Translations under genes and position numbers: made by a program
The notes under the pieces: generated by a model
What the model saw: only the letters and a program-made list of their open reading frames with translations
Database searches by the model: none
What the model was told of the DNA's origin: nothing
Shown: positions 18,752 through 27,896 of the stretch, piece after piece
How the letters are laid out: each line of letters opens with the position of its first letter
Position numbering within the stretch: the first letter of the stretch is position 1
DNA from: Tepidibacter aestuarii
GTDB taxonomy: Bacteria; Bacillota; Clostridia; Peptostreptococcales; Peptostreptococcaceae
Reading direction: 5' to 3'
Assembly: GCF_934924865.1 (NCBI RefSeq)
Contig: NZ_OW235315.1
Coordinates: 2,852,001 to 2,916,000, forward strand
Length of the DNA: 64,000 bases

Positions 18752-19549
18752 ATGAATATATTTACTCGAGAAATGCATGCTAATATAAAATCACTTATCA
18801 TATGGTGTATAGGCATGGTTGCGATGATTGGATCCGGTATGGGAAAATTTGCAGGGTTTACTAAATCAGGGGTGTCTATCAATGATATTATGGATATATA
18901 TCCTAAGCCCTTATTAAATATAATGGGTATAAGTAGCTTTGATTTATCAAAAGCTATTGGATTTTATGGTGTTCTTTTCTTATATCTTATATTAATTGCT
19001 ACGGTTCACGCTGTCATGCTTGGATCAAATATTATAGCAAAAGAAGAAATAGATAAAACCACAGAGTTTTTATTTATAAAACCTGTTTCAAGAAATAAAG
19101 TTATAACAACAAAGCTATTAGCTGCTGTTTTAAATATAATTATTTTAAATATAGTTACATTAATTGCATCATTAGTTGCCGTTAATTATTTTAATGACGG
19201 CGATGCAATATTAGGAGATATAATAACATTAATGTTAGGTATGTTTATTCTGCAAGTTATGTTTATGTGTATAGGTTCATTTTTAGCTTCTTTTAGTAAA
19301 AAAACTAACTCTGCAACTTCTACTGCTACAGGAATACTCCTAGCCACTTTTATTTTATATATGATAACAAATATGTATGATAAACTTGAAAATCTAAAAT
19401 ATTTTACACCCTTTAAATATTTTGAAGCTGAATCTATAATTTTAGGGAATGGCATTGATTTTGTTTTTATAATACTATCTATTGTAATTATTGGAGTATC
19501 ATTAACAGGAACCTATGTATTTTATAAAAAGAGAGATTTAAGTTTATAG
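18752..19549 (+). CDS. ABC-2 type permease (second of a paralogous pair)
   Basis: 265 residues, same length and topology as its upstream neighbour. The matching coupling segment reads SNIIAKEEIDKTTEFLFIKPVSRNKVITTK. AAAGGAGG precedes the ATG. Last gene of the exporter operon, closed by a strong hairpin. Confidence 0.9.
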   Translation: MNIFTREMHANIKSLIIWCIGMVAMIGSGMGKFAGFTKSGVSINDIMDIYPKPLLNIMGISSFDLSKAIGFYGVLFLYLILIATVHAVMLGSNIIAKEEIDKTTEFLFIKPVSRNKVITTKLLAAVLNIIILNIVTLIASLVAVNYFNDGDAILGDIITLMLGMFILQVMFMCIGSFLASFSKKTNSATSTATGILLATFILYMITNMYDKLENLKYFTPFKYFEAESIILGNGIDFVFIILSIVIIGVSLTGTYVFYKKRDLSL

Positions 19550-19558
19550 TATTACAAC

Positions 19559-19616
19559 CATCTAAAGAGTATCCACCATTTTTCTAATTAAAATTGGTGG
19601 ATACTCTCTTTAGATT
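19559..19616. terminator. Terminator after the ABC-2 operon
   Basis: TCTAAAGAGTATCCACCA pairs with TGGTGGATACTCTCTTTAGA across an AT-rich loop of about 16 bases (one bulge). It could act in both directions. Confidence 0.85.
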
Positions 19617-19624
19617 GATTCTTT

Positions 19625-19659
19625 AAAATAAGCTATGCGATAGCATAAAGTGAATTTTT
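19625..19659 (-). repeat. Dispersed intergenic repeat, short inverted copy
   Basis: Read on the minus strand it is AAAAATTCAC plus TTATGCTATCGCATAGCTTA, matching the first 30 bases of the copy at 33080. Only the leading hairpin part is present, in the opposite orientation to the other copies. Confidence 0.6.
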
Positions 19660-20904
19660 CTATTTGCTTATTACCTTAGCTCCCTCCTCAATTTTTTCTG
19701 GATAAGGTGTAATAATAACTTTTGTTTGTTCATCTATATCCTTTCCTAACACAACATTAGATGATGAATCAAATTCTTTATCTATTTTTAATACCTTAGC
19801 TTTTCCGTCATCAATAATCCACATGCCCTCACCCTCCATCCAAGGAAAAATATAATCTTTAGATACGACTTGAGCCTTATCTTTACTGTAAGTTATAAAT
19901 TTCACGTCAACTTCTTCTCCTTGGATTAACTTAACATCCTCTTGCGGTTCAACAAGCACTTTAACCTTTTTCTCTACTAAACCCAAGGGGGAAGTAACTT
20001 CTATAGCATTAGGTGCTATAAATGTAATTTTGCCCTTTATTGTTTCTATTTTACTTTGGTTTTCAACCTCTAAATATGCGGTCATTCCTATCTTAAGTTT
20101 TTTTACTTCTTTTGCTAAAACATAGGATTCTACCTCATAAAGCCCAGCATGAAAGATTTCAAATAACATTTGATTTTCTGATATATAGTCTCCTTTATCT
20201 AATGAAAGATTTGATATTGTTCCGTCTATAGGCGCAATGACTTTCATTTTATCTATTTTTTCTTCAAGTTGTTTAATTTGCAAATCTATTTTTTCTACTT
20301 GTCCTGCATAATATAGATTTTTACCGCTTCCAATCTTTGATCTATCTTTTAAAGTTGTAAATTTAAAATTTTCTATATTTAATTTACCAACTGCTTGCTT
20401 ATATTGATCTTCTATCTGTTCAAAATCCGTCTTGCTTATTGCTCCACTTTCAAAAAGTTTTCTTTTTCTTTCTAAATCTTTCTTCACTGAATCTACTTCA
20501 TATTTTGCAAGTTCTATAGCTTCTTCTTGGAGTTTTAGCTCAGAATTTTTTACAATTTGTTCTTCAGATTTTTGTTCTCCTGCTAAACTATTTTTTTGAG
20601 CATATAAAATATCTAATTGATATTTTAAATCATCATCATCTATACTTAAAATTGCATCTCCTTTTTTTACAGCGCTCCCCGCTTCTATAAATAAATCTAT
20701 AATCTTACCACTTCCATTACTAAATACCTTCATGCGCTTCTTTGGCTCAACACTACCCTCTTCATAGTGATATTCTTCATAATTGATTTTTTCTAATTGG
20801 ACAGTTTTGACCACTAAAGGTTGATTTGATTTATAAATCATAAAACCAACGATGCCAAAAACCACAACTACTAACAATAAACTAACCATCGTCTTTTTTT
20901 TCAT
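19660..20904 (-). CDS. HlyD/MacA-type efflux adaptor (membrane fusion protein)
   Basis: 414 residues. One N-terminal membrane helix (about 6-24), a split lipoyl/biotinyl-like domain (GSGKIIDLFIEAGSAVKKGDAIL and MKVIAPIDGTISNLSLDKGDYIS), a coiled-coil hairpin between them at about 95-215 and a beta-barrel domain after 235. It bridges an ABC permease to the envelope and is the third gene of the operon ATPase - FtsX permease - adaptor. AAAGGAGG precedes the ATG. Substrate unknown. Confidence 0.92.
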   Translation of the reverse strand: MKKKTMVSLLLVVVVFGIVGFMIYKSNQPLVVKTVQLEKINYEEYHYEEGSVEPKKRMKVFSNGSGKIIDLFIEAGSAVKKGDAILSIDDDDLKYQLDILYAQKNSLAGEQKSEEQIVKNSELKLQEEAIELAKYEVDSVKKDLERKRKLFESGAISKTDFEQIEDQYKQAVGKLNIENFKFTTLKDRSKIGSGKNLYYAGQVEKIDLQIKQLEEKIDKMKVIAPIDGTISNLSLDKGDYISENQMLFEIFHAGLYEVESYVLAKEVKKLKIGMTAYLEVENQSKIETIKGKITFIAPNAIEVTSPLGLVEKKVKVLVEPQEDVKLIQGEEVDVKFITYSKDKAQVVSKDYIFPWMEGEGMWIIDDGKAKVLKIDKEFDSSSNVVLGKDIDEQTKVIITPYPEKIEEGAKVISK

Positions 20905-20932
20905 TATATTTTCCTCCTTTTATACAATCCCT

Positions 20933-23290
20933 TTATTCACGTGCATTTAATGCTTCTGTCACAATTATTTTACCTATTTTTCTTCGTCCAAATATTTGTG
21001 GGATGATAATAGATATAGTGGTTAGTACAATACTAAAAAACATGGCCTCTATGGGTACGGTAGATGGCATGATGAAATGTTCTGTACTACTGGTTTCAGC
21101 AAAGATTACAAGCAATAATTTTCCCAATGGAACCCCTAGAGCCATACCAAAAATCGAAATAATAAATTGTTCAATTATCAACACTTGATGTACTTCTCTT
21201 TCACTCATACCTACCACTAACATTGTTGCTAGTTCACGATTTCGTTCTGATAAAGATATAGTGAGGGATACATAAATAACAGCAAAACCTGTAACCAAAC
21301 CGAAAAATACTAAAATGCCAATCATCGCAGTAGTCTGCTGCATAAATTCAGCAAATTGCGCTGCAATTTTTTCACGAAAATCAAAAGTTCCTATCATTTC
21401 TGATTCATCATAGTCATCTTTTAATTTGTCTAAAGATTCCTTTGTTCCATTAACCATTAATGCATTTGCTGCATCTCTTCCATCTAGTAGTTCTTTAACT
21501 AAATCAATATTCATATAGCCGTTTGATCCAATATATTGTGGAATAATTTTAGTAACCTTTATTTTTTTCATTGTTTCATTTCTAAAAAGTGGACTTTCTA
21601 GACTCACATAGTCCCCTTCTTGTATATTAAGGCTTTTAGCCATCCAGTGGGTCAACATCATTCCATCTGCTTGTAATGGCACAGGGTCATCATTTAAGTC
21701 ATATAGGTGATAGAGTTTACTATTAAGAGGTAAACTAATAATTATAATCTCTTCACTCCTCCAATTATTAAAGATTTTAACCGGGAATTGCATCATAGGC
21801 TCCACATCCGTTACACCATCCTTATTCTTCAATTCCCTTACAATAGGTTTACGATCCATGTATTTATTTAGAGAAATTTTCATGTCATAAGTCTCAATCT
21901 TCGTAAATTGATCCATCAACATTTTGTCATACATATTACTCATCGCTACTGGAAAACAAAGTAACGCTGCTGTAATAGAAATACCAAATAAAATAAACAA
22001 ACTACGTCCTTTATTTCTTACAATATTTCTTAACGCCATCTTTATCTTTATATCTAGGTTTTCAATTACCCAATAAAATTTGTCTAGTAGACCCTCTTTC
22101 CCTTCTACACTAACATTAGCTCTCATTGCATCAGCAGGTTCTAGTTTTAAACAGTTTTTTGCTCCTGCATAACCTGAAATAATGGCAAACAATAATGACA
22201 AAATAAAACTATTTACTAAATATCTTTTATATAATCCGGCTGTAACAAAAGGCATATTATAACCGATTCCTAGCATTTCAATTAAACTTGGTACAGAAGA
22301 TATTCCTATATAAAAGCCTATCGCTCCTCCTATTAATCCTATTATTATAGAATAAGAAATATAATGAATAAGTATTCTAAAATCACTAATACCAAAGGCC
22401 TTCAAGACTCCAATTTGGGTACGCTCTTGTTCTATAATCCTTTTTAAAACAATATAAATAATTACTCCTGATATAACTAAAAACATAATAGGTAAAGTTT
22501 TAGTCATACTACGAATTCCATCCATCTCTTGAGTTGTTGTAGCGTGGCTAATCTGATCTTCTCTCGATGTAATTTCTTCAATACCATATTTGTATACAAC
22601 TTCTTTGATTTTTCTCTTTGCAGTTTCAAATTCGTCTTCATTATATAATGAAAAAGCAACATTGTTGATTTGATTTACATTGTCAAACATTTCGCACATG
22701 GATTTATAAGGCATAAAAGTTAAATCAAAAGATGTTGGATCAGAAATAAGCTCATTATCATTCTTTTTTGCATAAACGAATTCAGGAGATCTTCCATAAC
22801 CTACTACCGTTAAATTATAACGCTTCCCATTTACTACTACAGGTAATTTATCTCCTAATTCCATCTTCATAGCATCAAAATAATTATTTCCAATTATAAT
22901 CTCACGTTCATTTTGGTTTGGCATCCTACCTCCAAGCAATTCTATATCATTAAGCCTATTCTCCTTATCAGCATCATAGCTTATAAACTGAAAAATAACT
23001 TCTCTTTCCTTATCCAATAAACGAACACGTTTTTCTAGTCTACCTGTGGCATTTTTTACTTCTTTTATCCTTATAATATCATCTACAACATGATTTGGCA
23101 TACCAACTACCTTTAATGTTCCATCCGCAAAGTGATAATCTTTATAGTACTTATCTAATGAATAGCTAAAACTCTCATAAAGCATAGAAAACATATTGTA
23201 AAGAAGAATGCCCAAAATAACTAAAATCATACTTGCTAAGTATGTTCCTTTCTGATTCCACAGATCCCTCATCATTTTTCTTAGGAGCAT
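20933..23290 (-). CDS. FtsX/MacB-like ABC permease
   Basis: 785 residues. N-terminal helix at about 15-35, large extracytoplasmic domain, FtsX helix bundle at about 262-380, a second MacB-like extracytoplasmic domain after another helix at about 425-445, and a final FtsX bundle at about 655-770. The order helix - periplasmic - FtsX twice is that of long BceB/LolE-type permeases. The ATG overlaps the TAA of the ATPase gene (TAATG) and uses its AAGGAGG, implying translational coupling. Likely exports a drug, peptide or lipid with the adjacent ATPase and adaptor. Confidence 0.92.
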   Translation of the reverse strand: MLLRKMMRDLWNQKGTYLASMILVILGILLYNMFSMLYESFSYSLDKYYKDYHFADGTLKVVGMPNHVVDDIIRIKEVKNATGRLEKRVRLLDKEREVIFQFISYDADKENRLNDIELLGGRMPNQNEREIIIGNNYFDAMKMELGDKLPVVVNGKRYNLTVVGYGRSPEFVYAKKNDNELISDPTSFDLTFMPYKSMCEMFDNVNQINNVAFSLYNEDEFETAKRKIKEVVYKYGIEEITSREDQISHATTTQEMDGIRSMTKTLPIMFLVISGVIIYIVLKRIIEQERTQIGVLKAFGISDFRILIHYISYSIIIGLIGGAIGFYIGISSVPSLIEMLGIGYNMPFVTAGLYKRYLVNSFILSLLFAIISGYAGAKNCLKLEPADAMRANVSVEGKEGLLDKFYWVIENLDIKIKMALRNIVRNKGRSLFILFGISITAALLCFPVAMSNMYDKMLMDQFTKIETYDMKISLNKYMDRKPIVRELKNKDGVTDVEPMMQFPVKIFNNWRSEEIIIISLPLNSKLYHLYDLNDDPVPLQADGMMLTHWMAKSLNIQEGDYVSLESPLFRNETMKKIKVTKIIPQYIGSNGYMNIDLVKELLDGRDAANALMVNGTKESLDKLKDDYDESEMIGTFDFREKIAAQFAEFMQQTTAMIGILVFFGLVTGFAVIYVSLTISLSERNRELATMLVVGMSEREVHQVLIIEQFIISIFGMALGVPLGKLLLVIFAETSSTEHFIMPSTVPIEAMFFSIVLTTISIIIPQIFGRRKIGKIIVTEALNARE

Positions 23291-23982
23291 TAGAATTCCT
23301 CCTTCTCCGTTAAATAACCATCACGGATAAGCAAGCATCTATCAGCAAACTTTAATAGTTCATGATCATGACTAATAACAATGACTGTTTTCTTATATTC
23401 TTTGTTGATTTCTCTTAATAGTTCTAGAATTTGCTGGCTAGTTTGAGAATCTAGGGCACCTGTTGGCTCATCACAGAGTAATATTTCTGGTGATTTAACG
23501 ATTGCCCTTGCAAGTGCAACTCTTTGCTGTTGACCTCCAGAAAGTTGTGATGGAAAGTGCTTTTCTCTCTCCTCTAAACCTACTTTCTGTAGAATCTCTT
23601 TTACTGGTAATGGATGTTTTGATAGTTCTGCTGATAAAGAAACATTTTCAAAACAATTTAGACTTGGAAGCAAGTTGTAAAACTGAAATACAAAGCCAAT
23701 TACATTTCTTCTATATAAAGACATGGCTTTTTTATTAAACTTATGAACAGCTTGATTTTTATAAAAAAGTTCTCCTGACGTTATACTATCCATCCCTCCA
23801 ATAAGGTTCATCAAGGTACTTTTACCCGAACCGCTGGGTCCTAATATTACAATAAAATCTCCTTCATATATTGAAAAATTAACCTCCTTTACAACATGAG
23901 TCTGAATCTCTCCATTTATATATATCTTATTTAGATTTTTGGCAATCAAGATAGGCTCTTTGATATCTTTTTTATTTTCCAT
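23290..23982 (-). CDS. MacB/LolD-type ABC transporter ATP-binding protein
   Basis: 230 residues. Walker A GPSGSGKST, Q-loop VFQFYNLLPSLNCFENV, signature LSGGQQQRVALARA and Walker B ILLCDEPTGALDS. This set, especially the NLLP and TGALD motifs, marks the FtsX-partner ATPase subfamily. GGAGGGT precedes the ATG. First intact gene of the efflux operon; the truncated TetR-like gene lies just upstream in the same direction. Confidence 0.95.
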   Translation of the reverse strand: MENKKDIKEPILIAKNLNKIYINGEIQTHVVKEVNFSIYEGDFIVILGPSGSGKSTLMNLIGGMDSITSGELFYKNQAVHKFNKKAMSLYRRNVIGFVFQFYNLLPSLNCFENVSLSAELSKHPLPVKEILQKVGLEEREKHFPSQLSGGQQQRVALARAIVKSPEILLCDEPTGALDSQTSQQILELLREINKEYKKTVIVISHDHELLKFADRCLLIRDGYLTEKEEF

Positions 23983-24036
23983 ATTACCCTCCTTTTTTCA
24001 ATGATTTTATTAGGTAATATTCCTTTTTAATTATTC

Positions 24037-24336
24037 TTAATTTATTCCATTCTCATAAAATAGTTCTCTAAAATAGTCAAAATACTCCTCTATCTTATCT
24101 ACTATTTCATCTATATCTGCATTTTCTTCTATGATTTGAGTCATAGTTATCTTTTCTAACGTACTGTAGATAACTACCATTGTTTTTTCTATATCGATAC
24201 CCTTTTTAAAATAAGAGTAATCAACACCTTTAAACAAGGTTACTTTTGATTGTTCACTCATTTGATTTTGTTTTTTGATTACAATTTCTTTCATTTCAAG
24301 GTTTGATTCATTATAAATATTTTTGAAAAACTCAAA
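24037..24336 (-). pseudogene. Remnant of a TetR/AcrR-family regulator (C-terminal part only)
   Basis: An 85-codon frame (MSEQSKVTLFKGVDYSYFKKG, then a helical tail) extends upstream without a stop through FEFFKNIYNESNLEMKEIV to about 24336. This resembles the ligand-binding C-terminal domain of TetR regulators found next to clostridial efflux operons. No helix-turn-helix coding sequence is found upstream in any frame I read, and the first ATG has no clear ribosome site. The likely local repressor therefore seems to be lost. It could also be an independent small protein; confidence is moderate. Confidence 0.55.
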
Positions 24337-24502
24337 TCATCTTAATTATATAATGATTGACCAATGTAGTCTATTATTGGAATATAAGAGTGAACATGTA
24401 CCAAATAAATAATTAAAATTATATTATATACTAGATAAGAATTTACTTATCTTAAGTTTTGATAATATAATGATCCAAAAATACAAGAATAGAGGTGATC
24501 TT

Positions 24503-24700
24503 ATGACTAAAAAGAAGATCTATAAATCAATAAAAGATAGAAAAATTTCAGGTGTGTGTGGTGGCATAGCTGAATACTTTGATATAGACTCTACAATTGT
24601 TAGATTACTATGGATACTATTTATACTTCTAGGAGGCAGCGGTATTTTAGCCTACATTGCATGTTCATTAATAATACCTAATGATCCAAATGTTTACTAA
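24503..24700 (+). CDS. PspC-domain small membrane protein
   Basis: 65 residues, nearly all a PspC domain: KIYKSIKDRKISGVCGGIAEYFDIDSTIVRLLWI followed by a hydrophobic helix. The ATG at 24503 is preferred over one 33 bases upstream because AGAGGTGAT is correctly placed before it. PspC proteins are envelope-stress-related membrane proteins; in Firmicutes the role of short versions is unclear. Monocistronic. Confidence 0.9.
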   Translation: MTKKKIYKSIKDRKISGVCGGIAEYFDIDSTIVRLLWILFILLGGSGILAYIACSLIIPNDPNVY

Positions 24701-24711
24701 AAAGTAAATAA

Positions 24712-24755
24712 AAAAATGAGAATTAGATAATCGTATCTAATTCTCATTTTTATTC
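24712..24755. terminator. Bidirectional terminator between pspC-like and CPBP genes
   Basis: AAAAATGAGAATTAGATA pairs perfectly with TATCTAATTCTCATTTTT around a four-base loop. Confidence 0.93.
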
Positions 24756-24761
24756 TCGCAC

Positions 24762-25616
24762 TTAACAACCTGCATCACTTTCACACAAGCGTTCTTCATC
24801 TAATATTATCTCATTCTTTCTAAACCATATAATAATCTTATACATAAATATTAAACCAACAGCAGTAACAGCAGATTGTATAATAACCACATTATGAGAT
24901 AGTTTAATGAACTCTACTAGTATACTAGAAACTATTATACCAATTCCATTGTTTATAAAATGAGCAAACATAGTTATATATATAGATTTTGTTTTTAAAT
25001 ACAGATAACCAAATACAACTCCAAGCAGGAAAGCATTAATTCCTTGATGTAAATTCATATGCATTACTGCAAATAAGAGAGAAGATAATATTACAGCTAT
25101 ATTATCATTGTACTTTCTGCTAAGACCTTTAAGTATTATTCCTCTATAAATTATTTCTTCATATATAGGTGCTACTACACATATAGAAATCATAGCTATG
25201 ACAGGGTATCTAAACAATTCATTAAAAGCTTCTTCAATTGACTCATTTACTGGTACTTGATCGACTAATATCCCTATACTATTATCAAAAACTATTCTCA
25301 ATCCCAAAACTATAAGTATTGTATATATATAATATTTTTTAGAAATGCTTCTACTTTCTTTTTGTCCTACTTCTTCCTTTGTAGAATACCTTTTTAAAAG
25401 CCACTTTATCATTATAATTTTAACTATTAAGCTACCCATGCTTTCAACATAAAAATATATAGAAGATGAATTCAAAGAAAATATTTCTTCAATTATATAA
25501 ACAGGTATCATCAAAAAATCGGAAAGTATATGGAGTATAAATATCCATATAGCTCCTAAAATACCTATCTCTCGTATTTTAATATTTCCAATCTCTAAGT
25601 TTTTAATTAAGTTCAT
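24762..25616 (-). CDS. CPBP-family intramembrane metalloprotease (Abi/CAAX type)
   Basis: 284 residues with about eight membrane helices. The three catalytic motifs of the CAAX-protease/bacteriocin-processing family are visible: EEIIYRG at about residue 153-159, the FAVMHMNL helix with His, and HFINNG. Such enzymes cleave within the membrane; bacterial members are linked to bacteriocin self-immunity or envelope maturation. No bacteriocin precursor is seen nearby. The start ATG at 25614-25616 lacks a textbook ribosome site (AGGGAGGC is close upstream). Confidence 0.88.
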   Translation of the reverse strand: MNLIKNLEIGNIKIREIGILGAIWIFILHILSDFLMIPVYIIEEIFSLNSSSIYFYVESMGSLIVKIIMIKWLLKRYSTKEEVGQKESRSISKKYYIYTILIVLGLRIVFDNSIGILVDQVPVNESIEEAFNELFRYPVIAMISICVVAPIYEEIIYRGIILKGLSRKYNDNIAVILSSLLFAVMHMNLHQGINAFLLGVVFGYLYLKTKSIYITMFAHFINNGIGIIVSSILVEFIKLSHNVVIIQSAVTAVGLIFMYKIIIWFRKNEIILDEERLCESDAGC

Positions 25617-26056
25617 CGGTACTCTGCCTCCCTTTTGTCTACCTAATATTAAGAGTTAATTGTATATTAAAAATCTTAAATGCATCTTAATTTTATAAAT
25701 ATAATTATACATATATAATTATATTATAGTATTGTATTTAAACAAGAATGTTACAACAACGTATCATTCTATTTAAATATTAGGATAGTGAAATAATCAC
25801 TATTCTAGATAATGCATAAAGCTTCTTGCTAATGGTTAATAATTCTAAATAAGTAATAATTAAAGGTATAACTATTTATGTAAAATCTAAGATATTCTCG
25901 CTGATTATTTTTATCAGGCTAAAATGCTGGCGAGGAGGCGATGAAGATGTTACAATATAGAATATGTTTCCTAAATTCTTCATAAATCAATGTTAATTTT
26001 ATTTAACATGGAATTTAGGTTGTACATAGATAATAGAATTTTTAGGAGGAATAAGA
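25617..26056. other. Intergenic region with a two-stem RNA-like structure before the selenoprotein gene
   Basis: About 440 bases without a supported gene. At 25897-25934 CTCGC pairs with GCGAG, enclosing the stem CTGAT/ATCAG, immediately followed by GAGGAGG and a 14-codon frame starting at the ATG at 25941. A further dyad TGTTAA-ttttat-TTAACA lies near 25989-26007. It could be a leader RNA with a short peptide, or the residue of a degraded gene. No known riboswitch is recognised. Confidence 0.4.
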
Positions 26057-26326
26057 ATGAATAAAATTACAGTTTTCGGTAGCAAACTTTGACCAGATTG
26101 TACACCAGTGAAAGAGTTTCTTTCAGAAAATAATATTGAATTTTTATATCTCGATATTACAGATAGTATGTTAAATCTAAAAAGATTTCTGAAATACAGA
26201 GATACAAGACCTGAGTTTGATGAAATCAAAAAATCAGGCAGCATCGGTCTTCCTTGTGTAATGATCAATAAGGGAGAGCATTTTATTTTTGAACAATCTG
26301 AAATAGAAGAGTTTATCAATAATTAG
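26057..26326 (+). CDS. Selenocysteine-containing glutaredoxin-related protein (UPDC motif)
   Basis: An 89-residue thioredoxin-fold protein related to the glutaredoxin-like COG4545 group. The frame from the ATG at 26057 (preceded by TTAGGAGGA) reads MNKITVFGSKL, then TGA at 26090-26092, then PDCTPVKEFLSENN to the stop at 26326. Reading TGA as selenocysteine restores the U-P-D-C redox motif in place of C-x-x-C (Sec12, Cys15). The rest (YLDITDSM, RPEFDEIKKSGSIGLPC) is intact and collinear. A 7-bp stem starting 16 bases after the TGA resembles a bacterial SECIS. It is likely a thiol-disulfide or deglutathionylation-type reductase; its substrate is unknown. Confidence 0.9.
26093..26126 (+). promoter_or_regulatory. 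Candidate bacterial SECIS element
   Basis: Immediately after the UGA, TGAAAGA (26109-26115) and TCTTTCA (26119-26125) form a perfect stem with loop GUU (26116-26118). A guanine at the start of a small apical loop about 16-37 bases after UGA is the known bSECIS pattern recognised by SelB. Confidence 0.75.
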
Positions 26327-26355
26327 TTAAAATAATTTAGAAGTTCTTTTAAAGA

Positions 26356-26394
26356 AAATAATGAGGAGTGCTTAACAAGCACCCCTCATTATTT
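26356..26394. terminator. Bidirectional terminator between the selenoprotein and zinc ABC operon
   Basis: AAATAATGAGG plus GTGCTT pairs with AAGCAC plus CCTCATTATTT (one mismatch). Confidence 0.88.
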
Positions 26395-26417
26395 ATATAA
26401 TTTATTGAATAAAAAAA

Positions 26418-27242
26418 CTATGCCAGCACTTTTTTATGTTTTATATATTTACTTAAAACAATAGCCACAAAATATCCGCTTACAGATAACAATATTATAG
26501 TTGCTCCTGATGGAATATTGTACTGATAAGATATTGTTAGTCCTAAAACATTAAATACTATTCCTAATAATGTAGACAATATCATAATATTTTTGATATC
26601 GTAAGTAAAGAGTTTAGCTATAGCTGGAGGTATAGTTAAAAGTGCCATAGATAGTATTATCCCGACTACTTTTATTAACACTACTATGCTAAGGGCTATT
26701 AATATAAACAAAAAAGACTCTAAAAATAGTGTATTTATACCTAATACCTTAATAAATTCTTCATCAAATAAATAAGCCTTCCAGTAATTAAATATACTAA
26801 ATATAGATATAATTATTATTACACTTAATATTATCATTATTTTTATATAAACAGATGATACCGTTAGTATATCTCCGAATAAATAAGATGTCATATCAGG
26901 TGGGTATCCAGGAGTTAAAGATATGAATAATATTCCAAGAGCCATTCCAACTGACCAAAACATACCTATTAAAACATCTGAATTAGTATTTGTCTTTCTA
27001 TTTATAGTAGATATCCCGAGAGATGCCAATACCGAAAACATAAGCCCTCCTATTATAGGCTCAATACCTAACAAATATCCTAGGCCTATACCCCCAAACG
27101 AAACATGAGCTATACCACCACTCATACTTACAAGTTTTTTTTCAACTATTATTGTACCTATTATTCCGCATACTACACTACTTAATATAGCAGCCATAAA
27201 GGCATTTTTTATAAAATTATAACTAAATAATGTTTCTATCAT
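26418..27242 (-). CDS. znuB: Metal (zinc-type) ABC transporter permease
   Basis: 274 residues with eight or nine membrane helices, family ABC-3 (ZnuB/MntB/TroC). Characteristic segments: GGIAHVSFGGIGLGYLLG, DVLIGMFWSVGMALGI and SMALLTIPPAIAKLF. It overlaps the end of znuC by 20 bases and uses GGAGGAGG within it, so translation is coupled. Third and last gene of the operon; forms the channel for Zn2+ (or Mn2+) uptake. Confidence 0.92.
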   Translation of the reverse strand: MIETLFSYNFIKNAFMAAILSSVVCGIIGTIIVEKKLVSMSGGIAHVSFGGIGLGYLLGIEPIIGGLMFSVLASLGISTINRKTNTNSDVLIGMFWSVGMALGILFISLTPGYPPDMTSYLFGDILTVSSVYIKIMIILSVIIIISIFSIFNYWKAYLFDEEFIKVLGINTLFLESFLFILIALSIVVLIKVVGIILSMALLTIPPAIAKLFTYDIKNIMILSTLLGIVFNVLGLTISYQYNIPSGATIILLSVSGYFVAIVLSKYIKHKKVLA

Positions 27243-27885
27243 GCTCCTCCTCCTTGCAACTAGCTAATCCCTTATCCAAATAAACTACTCTATCAGTATA
27301 CGAAACAACCTCTTCCATATCATGAGTAACTATTATTATAGTCTTTTCTTTTTTTATTTTAGATAGCATCTCATAAATATCTATTTTTGCTTTAAAGTCT
27401 AAACTTGCAGTAGGTTCATCTAATACTAGTATATCTGGGTTTGTCATAAGAGCTCTAGCTATTAATACCTTTTGAAGTTGTCCTCCTGATAATTGTCCAA
27501 TTTGTCTATTTTCAAACTTGAGTATTCCTAGTTTATCCATAATATTTCTTGCCCTGTCTATTTCCTCTTTAGAATATCTTTTAAACAACTTAATTTTATT
27601 AGATAACTTAGCCATAAGTATGACATCTAATACTTTTATAGGAAAGTTTTTATCAAAAGATGTAAATTGTGGAACATATCCTATAGACGTATTGTCTTTT
27701 AATGAAATACTTCCACTTGTAGGCTTTAATATCCCAAGTAAAACCTTTAAAAGAGTACTCTTTCCAGCTCCATTAGGTCCTGTTATTCCTACAAATTCTC
27801 TACTTCCTATTTCTAAATTTATATCTTTTAAGGCGCATACTGATCCATAACTTACGCTCAAATTTTTCATTTCTATATCATTCAT
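27223..27885 (-). CDS. znuC: Metal (zinc-type) ABC transporter ATP-binding protein
   Basis: 220 residues. Walker A GPNGAGKST, Q-loop YVPQFTSFDKNFPIKV, signature LSGGQLQKVLIARAL and Walker B ILVLDEPTASLD, matching ZnuC/MntB-type ATPases. Separated from znuA by 11 bases and overlapping znuB. Drives metal import. Confidence 0.94.
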   Translation of the reverse strand: MNDIEMKNLSVSYGSVCALKDINLEIGSREFVGITGPNGAGKSTLLKVLLGILKPTSGSISLKDNTSIGYVPQFTSFDKNFPIKVLDVILMAKLSNKIKLFKRYSKEEIDRARNIMDKLGILKFENRQIGQLSGGQLQKVLIARALMTNPDILVLDEPTASLDFKAKIDIYEMLSKIKKEKTIIIVTHDMEEVVSYTDRVVYLDKGLASCKEEEHDRNII

Positions 27886-27896
27886 ATAATCCTCTC

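Noticed and set aside
26057..26326. Interpreting the TGA at 26090-26092 as a nonsense mutation making a pseudogene
   Set aside because: Both sides stay in one frame, the TGA falls exactly on the first residue of the redox motif, and a SECIS-like stem follows at the right distance.
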